A stretch of 64,000 nt of DNA from Mesorhizobium sp. WSM4306 (lineage in GTDB: Bacteria > Pseudomonadota > Alphaproteobacteria > Rhizobiales > Rhizobiaceae). The position numbers and the translations under genes were made by a program. Each line of letters opens with the position of its first letter. Positions within the stretch are counted from its first letter, which is position 1. This document shows, in pieces, positions 63,497-64,000 of the stretch. Below the pieces are notes generated by a model that did not search any database, was not told where the DNA came from, and was given only the letters and a program-made list of their open reading frames with translations. Location of the stretch: NCBI RefSeq assembly GCF_007003975.1, contig NZ_VFTC01000017.1, positions 1 to 64,000 of the forward strand, read 5' to 3'.

Positions 63497-64000
63497 GTGC
63501 TACTGACCGAGGCAGAGCTGAAAAGAGTTGCGAATGCCAGTCGAGGACATAGAGCCGCATCGATCGTTCTAAAGGAAGAGACGGCCGCAGCTACAGCCAG
63601 ATCGTCATTCGACGTTTTTCTGTCACATTCTTTCAAGGACGCAGAGATCGTTCTCGGTGTGAAGCGAATTTTCGAGGAGCTTGGGTTCACTGCTTACGTA
63701 GATTGGGTCGAAGATTCACAACTGGACCGCACAAAAGTCTCCTCGGCCACCGCCGAGTTGCTGCGGACCCGTATGAGGCAGTCAAAGACGCTAATCTATG
63801 TGCATTCAAACAATTCTCCAGGATCCAGATGGATGCCTTGGGAGCTTGGCTTTTTCGATGGGTTTCGGACCGCGGTAGCGGTTCTGCCCGTGGCAAAAAA
63901 TTCTTCGGAAACATTCTCCGGGCAAGAATTTTTGGGCCTATACCCTTACATTGATGGGACAGGACCTGCATTCCTGTTTATGAACAGAGGGACCGCGCCT
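63497..64000 (+). CDS. TIR-domain protein, cut by the window end
   Basis: Open frame from GTG 63497 to the last base (168 codons, no stop). A short charged N-terminus is followed by a TIR-like domain from about residue 36: 'FDVFLSHSFKDAEIVLGVKR', 'IFEELGFTAYVDWVEDSQLD', 'SKTLIYVHSNNSPGSRWMPW', 'ELGFFDGFRTAVAVLPV'. The Glu in 'WELGFFDG' is at the position of the NADase glutamate in bacterial TIR proteins. Bacterial TIR proteins often act in antiphage systems by consuming or converting NAD. What follows, and whether it has a partner gene, is outside the window. Confidence 0.82.
   Translation, partial: MLLTEAELKRVANASRGHRAASIVLKEETAAATARSSFDVFLSHSFKDAEIVLGVKRIFEELGFTAYVDWVEDSQLDRTKVSSATAELLRTRMRQSKTLIYVHSNNSPGSRWMPWELGFFDGFRTAVAVLPVAKNSSETFSGQEFLGLYPYIDGTGPAFLFMNRGTAP

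Overview
The window looks like an accessory region (symbiosis island or large plasmid) of an alphaproteobacterial rhizobium, most likely Mesorhizobium or a close relative. This is judged from protein character and from the dense insertion sequences (IS66, IS110, IS21, IS481, IS5, IS3), most of them broken. No rRNA, tRNA, CRISPR array, nod box or nod/nif gene was seen.

Layout. 1-7.7 kb is a nested stack of mobile elements. An IS110 transposase gene is split by an IS66 element (8-bp target duplication TGTCAAGA). That IS66 carries a second IS110 copy, and its tnpC is split by a serine-recombinase element that can be excised exactly in silico. 7.9-9.2 kb holds a D-Ala-D-Ala-ligase-like ATP-grasp enzyme behind a short Gly/Trp/Cys-rich ORF. 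9.7-14.8 kb: IS21 remnant, broken Asp/Glu-racemase-like gene, amidase, M20 amidohydrolase and an Lrp/AsnC regulator. 15.5-24.4 kb: class-V aminotransferase-fold protein, M20 deacylase, creatinase-like M24 protein, GabD-like aldehyde dehydrogenase, class-III aminotransferase and a NodB-fold deacetylase. 24.6-32 kb: two broken SDR genes, IS remnants, an MFS exporter with a fused C-terminal domain, a NylB-like serine hydrolase and an alanine dehydrogenase scrap. 32.2-37.6 kb: polar amino-acid ABC transporter and a penicillin-acylase-family hydrolase. 38.5-44.2 kb: decayed second copy of the MFS gene, second M24 protein, defective IS5 element and a third M20 hydrolase. 44.2-50 kb: PotD/PotA/fused-permease transporter and an aspartoacylase-like deacylase. 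50.4-62.7 kb: methylaspartate ammonia-lyase, CaiB/BaiF CoA-transferase, CitE-type lyase, LysR regulator, aldehyde dehydrogenase, class-I fumarase/mesaconase and a second Lrp/AsnC regulator, interrupted by IS relics including a second, decayed recombinase element inside an IS3 transposase gene. The window ends inside a TIR-domain gene.

How the genes fit together. The intact genes describe scavenging of acylated or amide-linked amino acids: uptake (two ABC systems), removal of acyl groups or opening of amides (amidase, three M20 proteins, NylB-like, penicillin-acylase-like, aspartoacylase-like and NodB-like enzymes, two creatinase-like proteins), then amino-acid breakdown (GabT/GabD-like pair; methylaspartate to mesaconate to citramalyl-CoA to acetyl-CoA plus pyruvate). 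Lrp/AsnC and LysR regulators sit within these groups. The methylaspartate/mesaconate route is the best supported pathway; the actual substrate of the whole region is unknown. All assignments come from reading the sequence; no database search was possible.
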